Notes: generated by a model not told the origin, from the sequence alone. A stretch of 64,000 bases of DNA from Pomphorhynchus laevis (GCA_012934845.2 WNNJ02001825.1:30506-94505), one strand, 5' to 3'. Counted from the first letter of the stretch, positions 45,390-58,740 are shown. Made by a program: numbers and translations.

Positions 45390-46892
45390 CTTATTTAACG
45401 TCATAAATTCAACGCTCTCAATTAAATATTCTCAGTTTCACATATTTTAACTAATGATAACGAATCAATTACAATTTGCTACGGAATAATCTAATTCAAT
45501 GTATATTTTCCGTTGTCGTGCAACTACAAAGGGAGAATAAAAACGTAAGCAATTTTTCAAGTACAAAATATTCAGTTTAAGCTAATTAGCCCGATTTGTA
45601 TAACTGAAACGCTGAATACCGGATTTTAAACCCAAGACTCTCCTGTTTTCCTTTTCTTTTTATTTATTTCCATCTTATATTTTCGTTCAATGTTCTTCAT
45701 TTTGCCAACGATATCCTCTGTTTTTGAATGAGCTTCTAAGCAATGTTTTCTGCGTGCGTTCTCACTTCATTTGTGCTTTGTTCATTATTCTATTCTTTAT
45801 TGTTCGAATTCAACAAACATCGAGACATTGCAAATATTTTTGCCAACTAAATTGGCTTTTACATCCTGAATTTTTAAGGCCTTTTCAGTCGCTGTTAAAA
45901 TGTAGTATCACTTGATAAAATTAATTATTACATCAGCGTAGATATTTAACACCTTTAACTTTGAATGGTGTTTAATCTGGAAATGAACATGTTTTCAGAA
46001 ACGATCCAACATTTCTGCTTTATTTGTATAATATCAACAACAGAACATGTCGACTATAATATTTTAAAATTACTATGCGTATTATATATAAAATATATAT
46101 TTATTAAGTATAGGTATCTACACGAGAATAAAAAAATCATTTTTACTATACAAATAGATTGAATTGAAATGTTGATACATACCGGGAAAATTGTTGGTAT
46201 ATTCGAAAACCTCTAAGAATATTTATTTTGTTTAAATTTTAATTGAGTATTTTAAAAGTCGACAGCATAAAATACCCTTTATTGTGGCCTCTAACAAGCG
46301 ATCAACGTTACAATACGTCAACGTCACTTCTATAACAGTATTAATATTTAATAAAGATTATTTAGTTGAAAAATTAAATCACTAAATGATTACAGCATAA
46401 TTATCTTGCTTTGAGATTTTATTAAATGAGAGGGATAAAGTAATTTACTAATAAAAAACATCTCAACTCAATATTTTTATAGTTTACGCCATTATTATCA
46501 GGAATATAGCCTAATAAATTAACGAACCTTATAATATAGCCTGCATAACAAATTAGGTTAGGTTTAATTAATTATGTCGTATTACATTAATTATTAGATT
46601 AGATTAATATAATAATTAATAATATTTAATTATTGTATTATTAATTAGATTACAACGTGTTGTCTATTCATTGCAAGTCGCCGTTCGCTGGATTGAAAGA
46701 ACAAAATGATTAATCGTTTTATCAACTGCGAAACGATGACATAACTAAACAACGCTTAAATAAATTTTTCATTAACTGAAAGTGTAATCTAAGTCAGTCA
46801 GATTAAAGCTGGACAACATTTTAACGTCATCGTTAATTTTAACTAATTTGGTAACATGGTACTAATTTTTAACTAATTTTGAGCTCTGTGGT
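45390..46892. other. No gene seen
   Basis: Two short hydrophobic ORFs (45724-45915, 45965-46162) have no flanking signals or recognisable content and look like chance in AT-rich DNA. Confidence 0.5.
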
Positions 46893-47291
46893 ATGTCCCG
46901 AACTGACGGTAAGAGATCAGATGGGGCCACTTTAGTACTATGGGATTGTGGACGTCGACTAGTATGGGATCATACTTGCGTGAATACCCTAGCTCCGTCT
47001 CGCGTAGATTGTTCTGCAGCAGGTGCTGGAGCTCTGGCTACGGAAGCCGAACGCAGGAAACGGATCAAATATACATGTCTGGATCCTTCAAATTGCAGCT
47101 TCGTCCCAGTAGCTGTCGCGTCAATCGGCGCCTTAGGATGTGAAGCCACCGCCCTCTTTGAACTAATTGGGAAGCGACTGAGGCTAGCTACAAACTACGC
47201 CCAGGCAAAATCCCATTTCCTACAGCGCATAAGTGCTGCAATTCAGCGGGGGAATTCAGCATGCGTCAGGGAGAGTATTATGCAATCTTGA
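46893..47291 (+). mobile_element. LINE 3' ORF fragment
   Basis: Open for 132 codons: SRTDGKRSDGATLVLWDCGR, LVWDHTCVNTLAPS, AGALATEAERRKRIKYT, FVPVAVASIGALG, GKRLRLATNYAQAKSHFLQR and ISAAIQRGNSACV. This is the well-conserved C-terminal block of a common animal non-LTR family; here the frame is uninterrupted, so it is the best-preserved copy of that block. Upstream RT is not present. Confidence 0.75.
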
Positions 47292-48405
47292 TTCCAAAGC
47301 ACAATGATCCTCTAATATTTATTAAACGTTATCTAAGTAATAATATCGGACCCATTTGCGGGCAACCCATTCAATTGTATTTGATTTATAATTATTATTT
47401 ATATTTTTATATTGAAGAAAATTTTAAATTAAAAAATGGTAACGTCAATAAACTCATAAAAACAAATTCCTACTGGTGAAAATGTCATTGAGCAATCAAT
47501 AATCGAGCTGAAATTGACTTATTTTTGATTGAAGAAACAATTGACTTGTTGAATTGATTCAACAAACAAATGATTGACATGTTGTTGATGGTTTTGGAAC
47601 GAATGTAAATGCACGTGTAGAAGAGAAGATGCATCTCATGATAAGCTCCATGACGTCTAAATAATTTACTCGAAAAATAATATTACGACCTATTTTAAAA
47701 GCTCTGGCACCGTGTACCACATGACATATTGTCATATGGTATCTTATGGCATGGCATCAAGTCATGTTGTGATCTATTTTCTGATATAGCGGAATTTGAA
47801 TGAGCTACGCATTTTCAATATACATTCTATAACAATTAAATCTACGTCATGTGTTGATAACCATCTTATGACAGAAAATTCCTCTATAACTAGTATTGTG
47901 CAAAAACAAAATATCTTAAAACATGGAAAGATATAAATAGGATGGGTATGAATACATATACTGACTTCATATTACATTATTTGATACGGATATGAAGTTA
48001 CAACGTAGCTTTAAATACATTTCACATATCCTAAATCGGGGTACAATGCGCATGACGCAGGGACAGTGTGTTAGCAACGCATATATAACTTCATCCTAAA
48101 TAAGTCGACGTACGCAGCAACGGATCTAGTGTATTAAACACATTTTGTCAAGGGTAAATTTGATTTATAATCATATAGAGCTGATATTTTAAGTTTGGAT
48201 CAAATCAAGGAACTGATGGACCACTGATACCATTGCTGCGCATCGTCAGTCGTGTACCTGAACGAAAATATTACAATCGTTTATCAAAGCAATAACGCGA
48301 TTGTGTTCAAGTTAGATGGCAAAATCACGTTTACTTCCATAGAGAAAAACGATTTATTTAAGTGGCAAATGCGTGCCAGCGCACGCTTACATGACCACAA
48401 CAAAA
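47292..48405. other. No gene seen
   Basis: AT-rich 3' flank of the LINE fragment, then anonymous sequence with no convincing ORF or exon. Confidence 0.5.
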
Positions 48406-48409
48406 CAAA

Positions 48410-50270
48410 AATGTAAATCATGTGTCGAAAAGGTGTGAACGAAGGAGGTGTTCGAATGTGATAAAGGAGAGAGCGCGGCGGACGTCGAGAGGGAGTTGAT
48501 TCCAGGCGAGTGAGGCGGCGACGAGGAAGGATCAGAGACCGTAGTTGTTGGAGTAAATAGGAACGTGGAGTAAGAGGGTATGACGGGAGCGCAGCGATAG
48601 CGAGGTGGGGTGAGTGTCGTCTAAGAAAGGAAGATTGATGAACAATGGGAAGCAGATAGCGATGAGACTAAAAGTTACGAGAAGAAGGCGGAGTTCCATG
48701 CGGATGTGGATGGTGGGCCTGGAGAGTTGGGCAAGATATGTGGATGTGTGGTCTAAGCGACGGAGACGAAGGAGCACCCAAACGGCAGAGTTGATTATGC
48801 GTTGTAGTGGTAGGATGATGGATTTTGGAGAATTGGCGGAAAGGCTAAGGCAGTAATCGATTTTAGTTAAAAGAAGCGATGAAAGAAGAGACATACAAGA
48901 ACGGAAGTCGATAAGGGGGCGGATACGGCGGATGTCACGGAGAATTAAGTTTGATGAGCGGACCTTGCCACGGACGAAGGGTTTAAGGAAAAAGTGATCA
49001 TCGAAATGGAAGCATAAGAAAGTGAGACTGTGGACTATGGGGATGATCGATGAGGCAAAATATACAGTGGGAGGAGATATGTTTGGTTTACGGGGAAGGA
49101 TCCACATTATTTTGGACTTTTCGGGGTTTAGAACGAGATGGAGATTGGAGAGACGTTTGTAGATAGAAGAAAGACAGTTGGAGGCAGAATTGCCGATATC
49201 GTGTATGCGATGCTCGGGTGCTTGAGCATAGATGAGGATGTCATCGGCGTATTGCATGACGTTAAAGGAAAAAGGTTTGATAAACAAGGAGAGATCGCCA
49301 GGCAGAAGAGAGAAAAGCAGGGGACCTAGGACTGAACCTTGTGGAACCCCGCAAAAGATAGGGATGGGGGAGGATGATGAATTAGAACAGACGCGAAAGG
49401 AACGGTCGGATAGATATGAGGCAAACCATGCTACGGAAGAAGAAAAGCCGTAATCATAACGAAGGCGAGAAAGGAGGACGGAGTAGTCGACAATGTCGAA
49501 GGCGGAGGAGAGGTCGAGGGAGATGAGAACACTATATAGAGCCTTATCTCGATAAATGAGTAAGTCGTTGTAAACTTTCATGCAGGCGATTTCTGTGGAG
49601 TGATTAGAGCGGAAAGCGGATTGGAAAGGAGGGTAAAGATTTGATGACGAGAGATAAGCGTCGATATGTATTAAGATAAGGCGTTCTAAGAGCTTAGAAA
49701 GAGTAGGGAGTAGTGAAATTGGGCGATAGCTGGAAGGGAGGGGTCGAGCGATTGTTTCTTAAGGAGGGGACGAACGATTGCGGATTTCCAGTGTGAAGGG
49801 AATATACGACTGCGGATGGACGAGTTAAACAAGGTTGTGAAAAAAGGGGATATCGATGAGCATATGGATTTAAGTATGTGAGTAGGCAGGGGATCTGCAG
49901 GTGAGGTTTTGCTTGGCAAGGACATGAGAACAGATGAGACTTCGGAAGGTGAGAAATGGAGAAGATGAAAGAGTTACAAGAGAATGAGGCTAGGCGGGGC
50001 CGAGTTGGATAAGATGGATATCGGGCTGTGGGAGAGCAACGTGGATACTTTGCTCTGGATAAATGACGAATAATCATGGGGATTGATGTTGCACGGCGGA
50101 GAGGAGCGAGCAAGGATTGAGTTAAAATTATTCCATAGAGTCTTAGTGTTGAATGAAGTGATGATTTTATGCTGCCAAAATGAGTTGCATTTGGTACGCA
50201 GTAGGTGGAGATGAGACCTCCGATGAGCAAGATAGGTATTACGGAAAGACGGAGTGATACTATACTATAC
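48410..50270 (-). mobile_element. CR1/L2-like LINE, RT region, 5'-truncated
   Basis: Minus strand. Early RT: DPLPTHILKSICSSISPFFT, IFPSHWKSAIVRPLLKK. After a one-base deletion near 49727 the frame continues SYRPISLLPTLSKLLERLIL, then the main 349-codon ORF (48532-49581): LDLSSAFDIVDYSVLLSRL (motif A, catalytic D), GVPQGSVLGPLLFSLLPGDL (motif B), QYADDILIYAQAPEH (motif C, FADD-like), LNPEKSKIMW (motif D), and a C-terminus rich in RR. GC content is much higher than the surroundings. No APE endonuclease is adjacent. Its left (3') end is near 48410. Confidence 0.9.
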
Positions 50271-50300
50271 TATCTACAAGGAGTGTATCCTTAAATTATG

Positions 50301-51723
50301 TTCAAAGGGTATATGGAGGTGATACTTATGATGTAAGGATATTGTGGCTAGTCTCCAATGCGAAATCATTTTCTTCGATCTAGCATTCAGGGGTAGATAT
50401 AATTTATAATCTTTAAAATGGGTCACTAAAACCGATTCAATGATATCCTGAGTAGATCACTGTAGAGTAAAAGAGAGAAGGATTTGACTATATCTTGGAA
50501 AATGTGTTATCTCGGAAAATGTGTTTGACTATATCTCGGAAAATGTTGACAAAGTATGCTGGGATTCAGATTTAGTTCTGAATAATACAATATAAGTATT
50601 ATAAGTATATAAGTATCCATAAGTATTGAACAGGTTTATTGCCTATTGAATTTACGCTGTGAGTAAACAATAAAATATATTTGCACATGAAAAATGATTT
50701 ATAAATAGCAATAATAAAATGCAAATGATCGACTCAGAGTTAGTGATAAAGCGAATGTACTAAGGGTGGTCAGGCGTTTCCAAAGAGGAAATACTCAATT
50801 GTGCAATGGAAACGCCAATCATATACAATTGAGACTGGATATAAAGATGATAAAACACCCAAGTATGCTTCATAGAAAACTAAAATAAACTAAAAGTGAT
50901 AAAATATGTACGAATAAGAATGTACGCTTGGAAATTGAAAGTAGTCATACAAGGACTTTCGGACATATCGTCGTTTCAAAAGCTATTTGTTTTGTTGAAG
51001 ACAAAACAAAGAGACTAAGAGACTCTTAGTAGTATGTGGTATCGATTTAAGTTACAAAGTTAAATTAAATAAAAATTATAAAACATTACGTTAAAATTGA
51101 TTCGACAAAATTAGGTAAACAACTTAACACTTGAGAAACAGTGTGTAAACCTAAACTACAAGACTGTATAAAAAATGATGGCACAATTAATATGTTTTTT
51201 ATAAATCCAATTTATAAAATTACTTAATCAGGATAATTTACTAGGAGATATCACGGACGGATATTTAAAAAATAGGAATTACAGCAATAGAAAACTTTAT
51301 ATTATTTAAAATATCTAGCTCCTATTTTATATTTGAAGCTGGATTCTTTAATAGATTGAGCTACGACTCTACGAATAGGCTTATTTTATGATTACCAAAT
51401 TCATACACCGTGACTCATAATATGTCAGGCTCCCCGAATTTGAACCTAGTTATTCCTATCGATGTATACAAGCATAAATTTAGAAATAAAACCTTCAATT
51501 TCATTAATATCAAATAGCACATTTTCCAAGATATAGTCAAATCCTTCTCTCTTTTACTCTACAGTGATCTACTCAGGATATCATTGAATCGGTTTTAGTG
51601 ACCCATTTTAAAGATTATAAATTATATCTACCCCTGAATGCTAGATCAAAGAAGATGATTTCGCATTGGAGACTAGCCACAATATCCTTACATCATAAGT
51701 ATCACCTCCATATACCCTTTGAA
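50301..51723. mobile_element. Young foldback/MITE-like element with 206-bp inverted arms
   Basis: Arms 50301-50506 and 51518-51723 are reverse complements with only two mismatches. They begin TTCAAAGGGTATATGGAGG. The 1.0-kb interior has no transposase ORF; it contains a triplicated word ending CTCGGAAAATGT next to the left arm. No clear target-site duplication was seen. The arm segment CTCCAATGCGAAATCATTTT resembles the SINE body word TTTCAATGCGAAAGTCA, and a further diverged relative is at about 51850-51920. Confidence 0.9.
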
Positions 51724-52203
51724 TGGAATACATGATTTAATTGAACAACAGTATTAAATATTATTAAATATTAAATGATATTTAATTGACTAATCTATTT
51801 AAATACATATATGTATTTGTCTGACATATTGTGATTTAAAATGTATGAGGTAATTGAGGAATGATATTGTACAAAGTGTTTAATGCGAAATAACCTTTTG
51901 TATTATCTAGTACCACTGGATTTATATATTGTAAAGAAACCTTTAAAAGATTACTAGCATTAATTTAGGGATCTTCTGATCACATAAGTGTACATCATTT
52001 AAACCATTGATACATAAATAGGCAGAAATTGCTTTTATAGATTGTTCATAAAACCAAAATAATTATCGTCAAACAAAATGTAAAATTATATCCAAACATC
52101 ACCGTATCATATAAAGAATCTTCAGTTTTTATTCAATCAGTACAAATAGGAACCTAAAGATTAAAGATATGAGAAAATTTAAATGAGGAAAAATTTCCAT
52201 AAC

Positions 52204-55083
52204 TTACGCAAATAGGTAAGAAAATGTAAATAACAAAAATATGGACATTTTGCCAACGGTGATCTGAATGTGCTGCTTTAGCTGATATCCTTTAAGTATT
52301 TCCGAAGGATCATATCGAGATAAATGACCACGGGGTTTGACCATATGCCTAAATCAAAACATTGAATTATAATATCTAAAAATCAGTTGTTTAAATAATT
52401 GATATTTTGATGTGGAAAGTATCTCCAATTTTTTAATAAACCCATGGTGACAATTAATATATTCAAGACAAAGCTATGAGGGTTTGCCATTCAATTGTTA
52501 TAAAATAATATCAAAGCATTTTTAATAAAGATTGCAAAATCTGAATAAGATACCTGAGTAAATCTGAATCAGATACTGATTTTATAATTGCTAGTAAAGA
52601 AGCATTAATTTAGTTCAATCAACTGAACTAAAATAAATATTATAGAACTGTGGCTGTTCCTTTCCAGTGAGACAATAAAAATAGAGTCATTAAATAATGT
52701 AAGGGCATATTATGATCATTATACCTCTTGATATTATCCAAAACACATGCCATTTATCGATTTTACTATATTTAAAACTGGAATAAAATAACTTGTCTTT
52801 CTTACTCCTATAATTTAATTTTTAATTTTTTTGTATGAGTAATTAACAAAAAAATAAAAACATTCGATCGGTTTGATTTAATTGAAAAAAGAAAAGGAAG
52901 CATAAATTGTGTCCCGAGAGCATTTTAGTCCACATAGCGTTTCAACTTTTTCAAATTTTTTAAATTTGACATCTCTGTATTATAAAGTTATGCATCTTTG
53001 ATTTGGTATGTTTATATACTGACATAGAATAATATAAATACATGACAAATAACTGGCATAAATATGTTACTAACATATTACTTACAATACAACTTACAAT
53101 ATAATTGACATATAACTGACATATAAATATATACTCCTGCATGTTCGGATTTTGAGTACCCAAGTTTAAAAAAGTGGCAATGAAATTATTAAATCTGTAA
53201 AAATATACAATACCATGTTATATAATTGTAAAAAAATACGAAAAACCATTTTAAACAACATATTTATCATCTTGTAAAACATATTTATCTTGTAAAATTA
53301 AAGATGACCTTCTTACGATTTAAGTCAATTATCGTTTTAGTTAAAATAACATATAATAAAGTATATTTCAGTATTAATATCTAGTATATTAAAATAATAA
53401 TACACTTTCTGTATTGTCAATGTTAGTTCCATCGAGAATTAGACTACTTAGAAACATTTAAGCATTTATTTAATTTGCGCGGTATGTATCCGACAAATCC
53501 TATCTGAGAACAGTCCTGATCCAACTGGAGGCGTCTCATGAAAACATAGTTCAGCTGTCTGGCTATATTTGTACATTGATTTATTAATTCTTAGAAACTG
53601 TAGGTTTTATATATATTTTTCTGAATAAAGTATCGTTCATATATTTCTAAAGTGCAAGATCTTAGCGAAATCTGTTAAACAATTCAATACTTTAAACCGT
53701 TACGTAAAATTGACATTATTGATCAGGATTAACATTATTTTATTTGACAATGAACCTGCATCATCCAACTGCGGAATTTATGGATATTTAGCATTAATAA
53801 ATTTACAAATCTTATTCCATAACATTTGTAAATGAAAAATATTTATTTACAAATTGATGAAGTCCATAGCATCTCTGGGTCTTTTCGGTTTGGTTCTCCC
53901 AAGCAAGATACGCATATTTATACTGCTTAAGGATTTTTTATTTGCTTTGGAGAACCAAACCAACAAGCCCCGCATCTCTAATACTATATATAATACTATA
54001 TAATTAGGAAAGGTTTCGTCAATGCTTTACTGCATTATACGGTTTATGCTGTAGGACGCTTCTAATTAATCCATAAAATGGATATTTTATATTAACCAGT
54101 TGTTCTACTTGCTTTACACAATCAAAGCTTTATTATTTGGGTGAGCTGTTAAACAAAGATTGTTTAACAGGTCAATAGTTATGTAATAGTAGCCAATATT
54201 TCTGTAATAGTGGCTGAGAAAGGCTTCAAACAAGTATTTGCTAAAAACCTGTATGGCAAAATATTAATTAAAATTGTCCAATAATACGTTCCATGTGCTC
54301 TTAAATTATTCAGGGCGTTTAAACATAGAGACAGGAATAATAAAATAAGAAATTATTGTTCACAAATTGTCGACTATTGCAATAGTCCTTTTCAAGTGTT
54401 ATGTTTTGAATTATTCCTCTCAATGTGTAAAGGCTCTGTACAATTAATTGAAATATTAAAATGTAATAGACCTATTTCGAATAGCAGTAATAGCAATGAA
54501 GAAGCGGATCCGACGTGTACGTATTTTTAGGTGTATTAAATAAAGTGTGTAAATTCGATCAGGGTTTACCTGTATAAAAGTAAAGCATCCAACATTAAGG
54601 ATAATATAAGAAATATCCATCGATTCGCCATCAGTAGAGCAGCTGATCCAATTAAATGCACAATGATTTCGGGAAGACCATACTACAATTAAAGGCATAA
54701 TTTAGTAAAAACCTAAACAAATGTAATATACCGAATTCAATTTACGACAACAATCATTGACACCAACAAGGCCACATTCCAAATCAGACAAATTAATTAG
54801 CTAAAACAAACAACAATATCGATATTTAATAAATAAGCAGTCATACAGCCATGATGGTCATGATAAGCAATCCGATATTGGCAAATAGGTTAATTCCATA
54901 CGCTAAAGCAGCAATCATCTGAAAGGCAACGAAATAATCTCACAAAACAAATAATCCAAGATTACATGCAATCATTCAAATAATAGGGTCGATGATTATT
55001 CATTTTAAACACTATATATATCAAAAGAAATAGTCGATGCTTACCAGAATGAGATTGTATCTAGTATTTTGTTTATCGCACAT
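52204..55083 (-). CDS. CNIH: Cornichon-family ER cargo receptor, five exons
   Basis: Cornichons (Erv14/CNIH) are small three- or four-span ER membrane proteins that load cargo into COPII vesicles. Exons on the minus strand, in order: 55045-55083, 54847-54918, 54732-54800, 54570-54682, 52204-52348; all GT-AG, phases 0, 0, 0, 2; introns 126, 46, 49 and 2221 bp; 145 residues, the usual length. Exon 2 is the first membrane span (GINLFANIGLLIMTIMA). Exon 3 holds the signature LSDLECG ... NDCCRKLNS, closest to CNIH4/Erv14 (LSDLECDYIN ... CCSKLNK). Exon 4 has LPEIIVHLIGSAALL and a second span to LLLYR. Exon 5 has RYDPSEILKGYQLKQHIQIT and the last span FLLFTFSYLF, matching the family's FDPTEI ... FFMYLYS. 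The C-terminal acidic tail is missing. Start at 55083 is the first Met and gives MCDKQNTRYNL. An upstream 5' UTR exon is possible (TTCGTAG precedes the ATG). Confidence 0.93.
53887..53961 (-). ncRNA. miRNA-precursor-like hairpin in the last cornichon intron
   Basis: GGTTTGGTTCTCC pairs perfectly with GGAGAACCAAACC and the stem extends through AAGCAA/TTGCTT with few mismatches, about 22 bp, around a loop of about 30 nt: 75 nt in all, in the size range of a pre-miRNA. It would be transcribed within the host intron. No mature sequence recognised; a short foldback element is the alternative. Confidence 0.3.
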
Positions 55084-55924
55084 CTACGAATGTGCAGTTA
55101 AGTTTATAAAAAAATTAATATTAGATTTTAATAACTGATTTTATACTGTATATAAATTGAATATAATGATAAATAATAACTATATAAGACTATAAAATTT
55201 ATAATTTATAAATGAAAATGCTTGATAAATAGTTTTTGTCGTTGTTCACATTAAATAATATATTATTAAATTATTAAATATATTATAAATAAAATATTAA
55301 AGTTATTATATATTATTATATATCTTTCTATTTTTAATTTTCAAAATTAATTTTTAGCAAATGTTAATATTAAATACAGATGCATTATTTAGAATTGAAT
55401 TAGGCTCGTTGTTCATTTGTAAAATTGAACGATTTGTAAATGCTTTAGAAATCGGTTTTGTCGTTGTTTACATTTAATTTTTCACTCAAAGCATATATTT
55501 AAAATCAAAAAAACTTCAACGAACAAAAAAGAAGTCTATATTTACAGGGGAGTAACTATTTGAAATTGTTCTTGTAGAATGATTAATCACTGGTGAAATA
55601 AATAATTAAATGTTTGAAGTTGATATACCTGTACAGAAATTATAATTTTTGAAATTTTGCAAATAATTTTTTACATTGATTTAATCTTATCTATAAGCCT
55701 TTTTTTCAACGTTGATTGAATCATATCTATAAGCCAATAGTAGTACGCTACATTTCAGTATTAGTGGACCTCGTCAGCTACTGATATAATACCACATACG
55801 TTTCACGTTTCAGTCCTTTTAATGTTGGCTGACGATCACTCGACTCGTCTGCTTTTATTGGCAATTAGATTTAATAAAAGCCTTGTCTTACATTTTGCAA
55901 ATTAAATTAAAATCATTCCTTATT

Positions 55925-56074
55925 TCAAATTAAACCAGCGTTAATAGGAGAAGGTACACTACCTTCAATTTGAGCATCTTCCCATTTCTTCTAATGATCA
56001 CTATTATAAAACTAGTCATCTATATTTTGTTTCCTAATTACAAGTTGATTTACCTGAGCAGCCATTGTTACCAT
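55925..56074 (-). CDS. Candidate small two-exon gene, doubtful
   Basis: 56054-56074 reads MVTMAAQ and ends before GTAAAT. After a 63-bp intron ending ATCATTAG, 55925-55990 reads KKWEDAQIEGSVPSPINAGL, one more residue and stop, in matching phase. Upstream on the same frame a repetitive stretch (SAESYQ, VESYQQ, AKSYHK heptads from the minisatellite at 56095-56215) is open but contains a stop. No homolog recognised. Confidence 0.2.
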
Positions 56075-56094
56075 TGAAATATTAATAACTATGT

Positions 56095-56215
56095 TTTCTT
56101 CTGCACGCTGTTATGATTCTAAACGTTTATGATAAGATTTTGCACGCTGCTGATAGGATTCTACACACAACTGATAGGATTCTGCACTCTGCTGATAGAT
56201 AGGATTAATAAAGCG
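56095..56215. repeat. Minisatellite, about 21-24 bp units
   Basis: Four to five degenerate copies of a GCTGATAGGATTCTGCACTC-like unit. The period is close to seven codons. Confidence 0.75.
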
Positions 56216-56634
56216 TGCATCGGAGCTCGAATTACAAACAATTTAAATATTACATTAGAATGCAGTCGCCTAATAGGCGGCAGAAATGATGTTCTTTCGT
56301 GATGTGGGCAGCTTCAGCCTTAGAGATAAAGTTCGAAGCTCGGTCATCTCCTCCACGTTGAAGGAAGTCAGCTGATATTGCTATGTCACGTTTTGAGAAT
56401 GGTTGGGAGCGTATTACTTGTGAATGTTCCAAATTGAACTTTATGGACAGAGACATCGGGCACACCTCGGTATAGGTGAAAAGATCAAACTATCCATCTT
56501 GCCAAAAAATGCTAATGACTATTTAAAACATAAGTCTGACCGGCCACTCAAAACTCAGAACCGTGATATTTGGTCGTTTCGTACGTGACTGCCTCAACAA
56601 CCCGACCTACAAATCAGTGGATATTATAAACATT

Positions 56635-56820
56635 ATATAATATCCTTAAATATAATATATAATATAATATATAATAATATAATATATAATATAATATATA
56701 TTATAATATATAATAATAAATATAATATTATTATATATTATATATAGTATAAATATATTATATATAGTAAATAATATTATATATAGTATACATAATATAT
56801 ATTATAATATAATATTATAG
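56635..56820. repeat. AT low-complexity tract
   Basis: Nearly pure A/T built of ATAATATAATATATA words. Confidence 0.95.
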
Positions 56821-56879
56821 ATCAGTGGCTATTATAGCTCTTCTGTATTGAACCGTCGCGCCAAGAATTGTCCACCACG

Positions 56880-58740
56880 CACGACCTACTCCAATGGCAG
56901 TTAGAGTAATATACGTTGCTGAGTAAAGGGTTCCACTTTGATCCAATCAGAGTGGCCTTAATCAAGGCATCTATCAAACTCTTCTTTGTTGTAGGAAATG
57001 CAAGTCTGACCCAGTTTAATTCCTACCTATCTTCACAAGCTACCGCGATTCTTTTGACTACCTATAAAGATCGCTTATTAAATCACACTCCGACAAAATT
57101 CAAGGTCCTAGCAAAAATGCCACAGCTTCCAATATCTTTGTCTCTCTCAGACAGGCCCTCTCGAAAGAATTTTGGAGCTCTAGATATATACTTCAGCTGA
57201 GCCGAGATACGGCAAACATTGCTCGTTTCAATCATTCTCAGTCTTCCTTTTGGAAGATATTTAAGAAGTTTGTTTGCTGGAGGAAGAGGGCATCGAGATG
57301 GATAGGTAGCATAGTCCTCGACAAATTTTTGGAGGAAACACTTTCCCTTCACAAGTATGGAGCCACTCAATCTCCCCAACTAATCCCACCTTGAAGTGAG
57401 TTCATGAGTAGGGATTTATCTGTTACAGATATTCTCAAATCTTCAAGGCCAATTTCTTGTATCTCCAGATCCCATAACAACTTTCCACTCGTGTCTATCA
57501 GCTTTTAACAGACAGTCAGAGGAAATAGGTCACTATTACAATGCTTTAAGCCTCACCGTCCGATGTTGCCGCTATCAACATTAGCGGACGTATGTTTTTA
57601 CCAAAAAATAAATCGATATCATGTTTTAAAGATCTGTGGCCCATTTCGATTCAAAACTTCCTAATCTCCATCTACGAAAAAGCGCTTGCACGTAGTATCC
57701 GCAACCACCTGTGGGCGTAATTTAATCCCACCAGGTATTCATGGATTTGTAAAATGTCGTTCGGTTCACTGAGCAATGGGCGAAGTGCATCGGTTTTGCC
57801 AAGATAACAGTCATAAGCTTGCTGTAGCTGTTTTTCTTGACGTTTCCGCTACATTTGACCCTATTTTCATTATTTTTATCTCTTATCTCAGGTCCTTCGT
57901 GTTGCCTAAAAGAAATTTTAACAGGGTAGAGATATTGCTGTATACCAAGCATTTCTTCTATGATAACGACCATGGTGCACGTCAGTTATACTCTATTACA
58001 GGTGTGCCTCAAGGATCCCCAATCTCTTCAATCTTATTTCTTGCTGACTCCATTGTTCTATTCAAACCGTTTAGACGCGATCATCTAGTGGTATAAGCTG
58101 ATATTACCACAGCCCTATTTTTTATACGTAGGTGCAAAGATGTAGTCTCGAACATCAGCCGTTACTCTATAAAATTAAATGACAAGCTACTTCAATCCAA
58201 TATCATTCTCAACTCCTCTAAATTGCAGGTGATCATCCATAATGGCAGCCCTGTAAAAAAAGAAAAAGCTCAAGATACTAGCAAAATCATTTCTCTTCCA
58301 TTCTGAATAATCAACCACTTCTAGTCTTTATACATGGAGTAAGATATCTGAGGTTTACAATTACGGCTAAATATACTGCCGGATCAAACTTGAATATATT
58401 CAAGAGTCTTGAAGCGAGCTAGATGGGCCCTGAACAAGCCCAACGTCTGTCATTAAGTTTGAGTGTTCAATTACGCCTTTGGTGTACTTGGGCAATCTCT
58501 GGATTAGTCCTCTTTTCAAGAGGACGTCCCACAGTGCAAATACTTAAATTTCTGCAGCTCCTCACATTGCGAATACCATTTATAGTAAACATCGATTGGA
58601 TCCTGAGGTGTGTGAAAGACCCTGAGTGGTTCAATCAGAGGGCAGCGCGTTGGTGTATGCTGGTGGGTTCAGATCCCACTAATCTTCTTATTCACAGCTG
58701 TAGACTTTAATGCTATTCAATCCGCTGACATTTAAGAAGC
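56880..58740 (+). mobile_element. Degenerate LINE, RT region
   Basis: Parts in order on the plus strand: 56916-57200 VGNASLTQFNSYLSSQ and LLTTYKDRLLNHTPTKFKVL; 57776-58096 LAVAVFLDVSATFDPI (motif A) and ITGVPQGSPISSILF (motif B); 58423-58710 with ISGLVLFSRGRPTVQI and WFNQRAARW. The frame is broken repeatedly and motif C is lost or altered, so it is a dead copy. Fragments of the same family are at 40590-40920 and 43520-43725. Confidence 0.75.

Noticed and set aside
44835-45398. 187-codon ORF
   Set aside because: Entirely translation of the 17-bp minisatellite; no independent coding evidence.
53455-53580. Another cornichon 3' exon candidate reading VGSGLFSDR
   Set aside because: Weak resemblance only; superseded by 52204-52348.
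54319-54433. Alternative last cornichon exon in matching phase, 37 codons ending in a YY-rich hydrophobic stretch
   Set aside because: It lacks the conserved YDPSEI-like motif, whereas 52204-52348 contains it along with the final membrane span. At most an alternative end.
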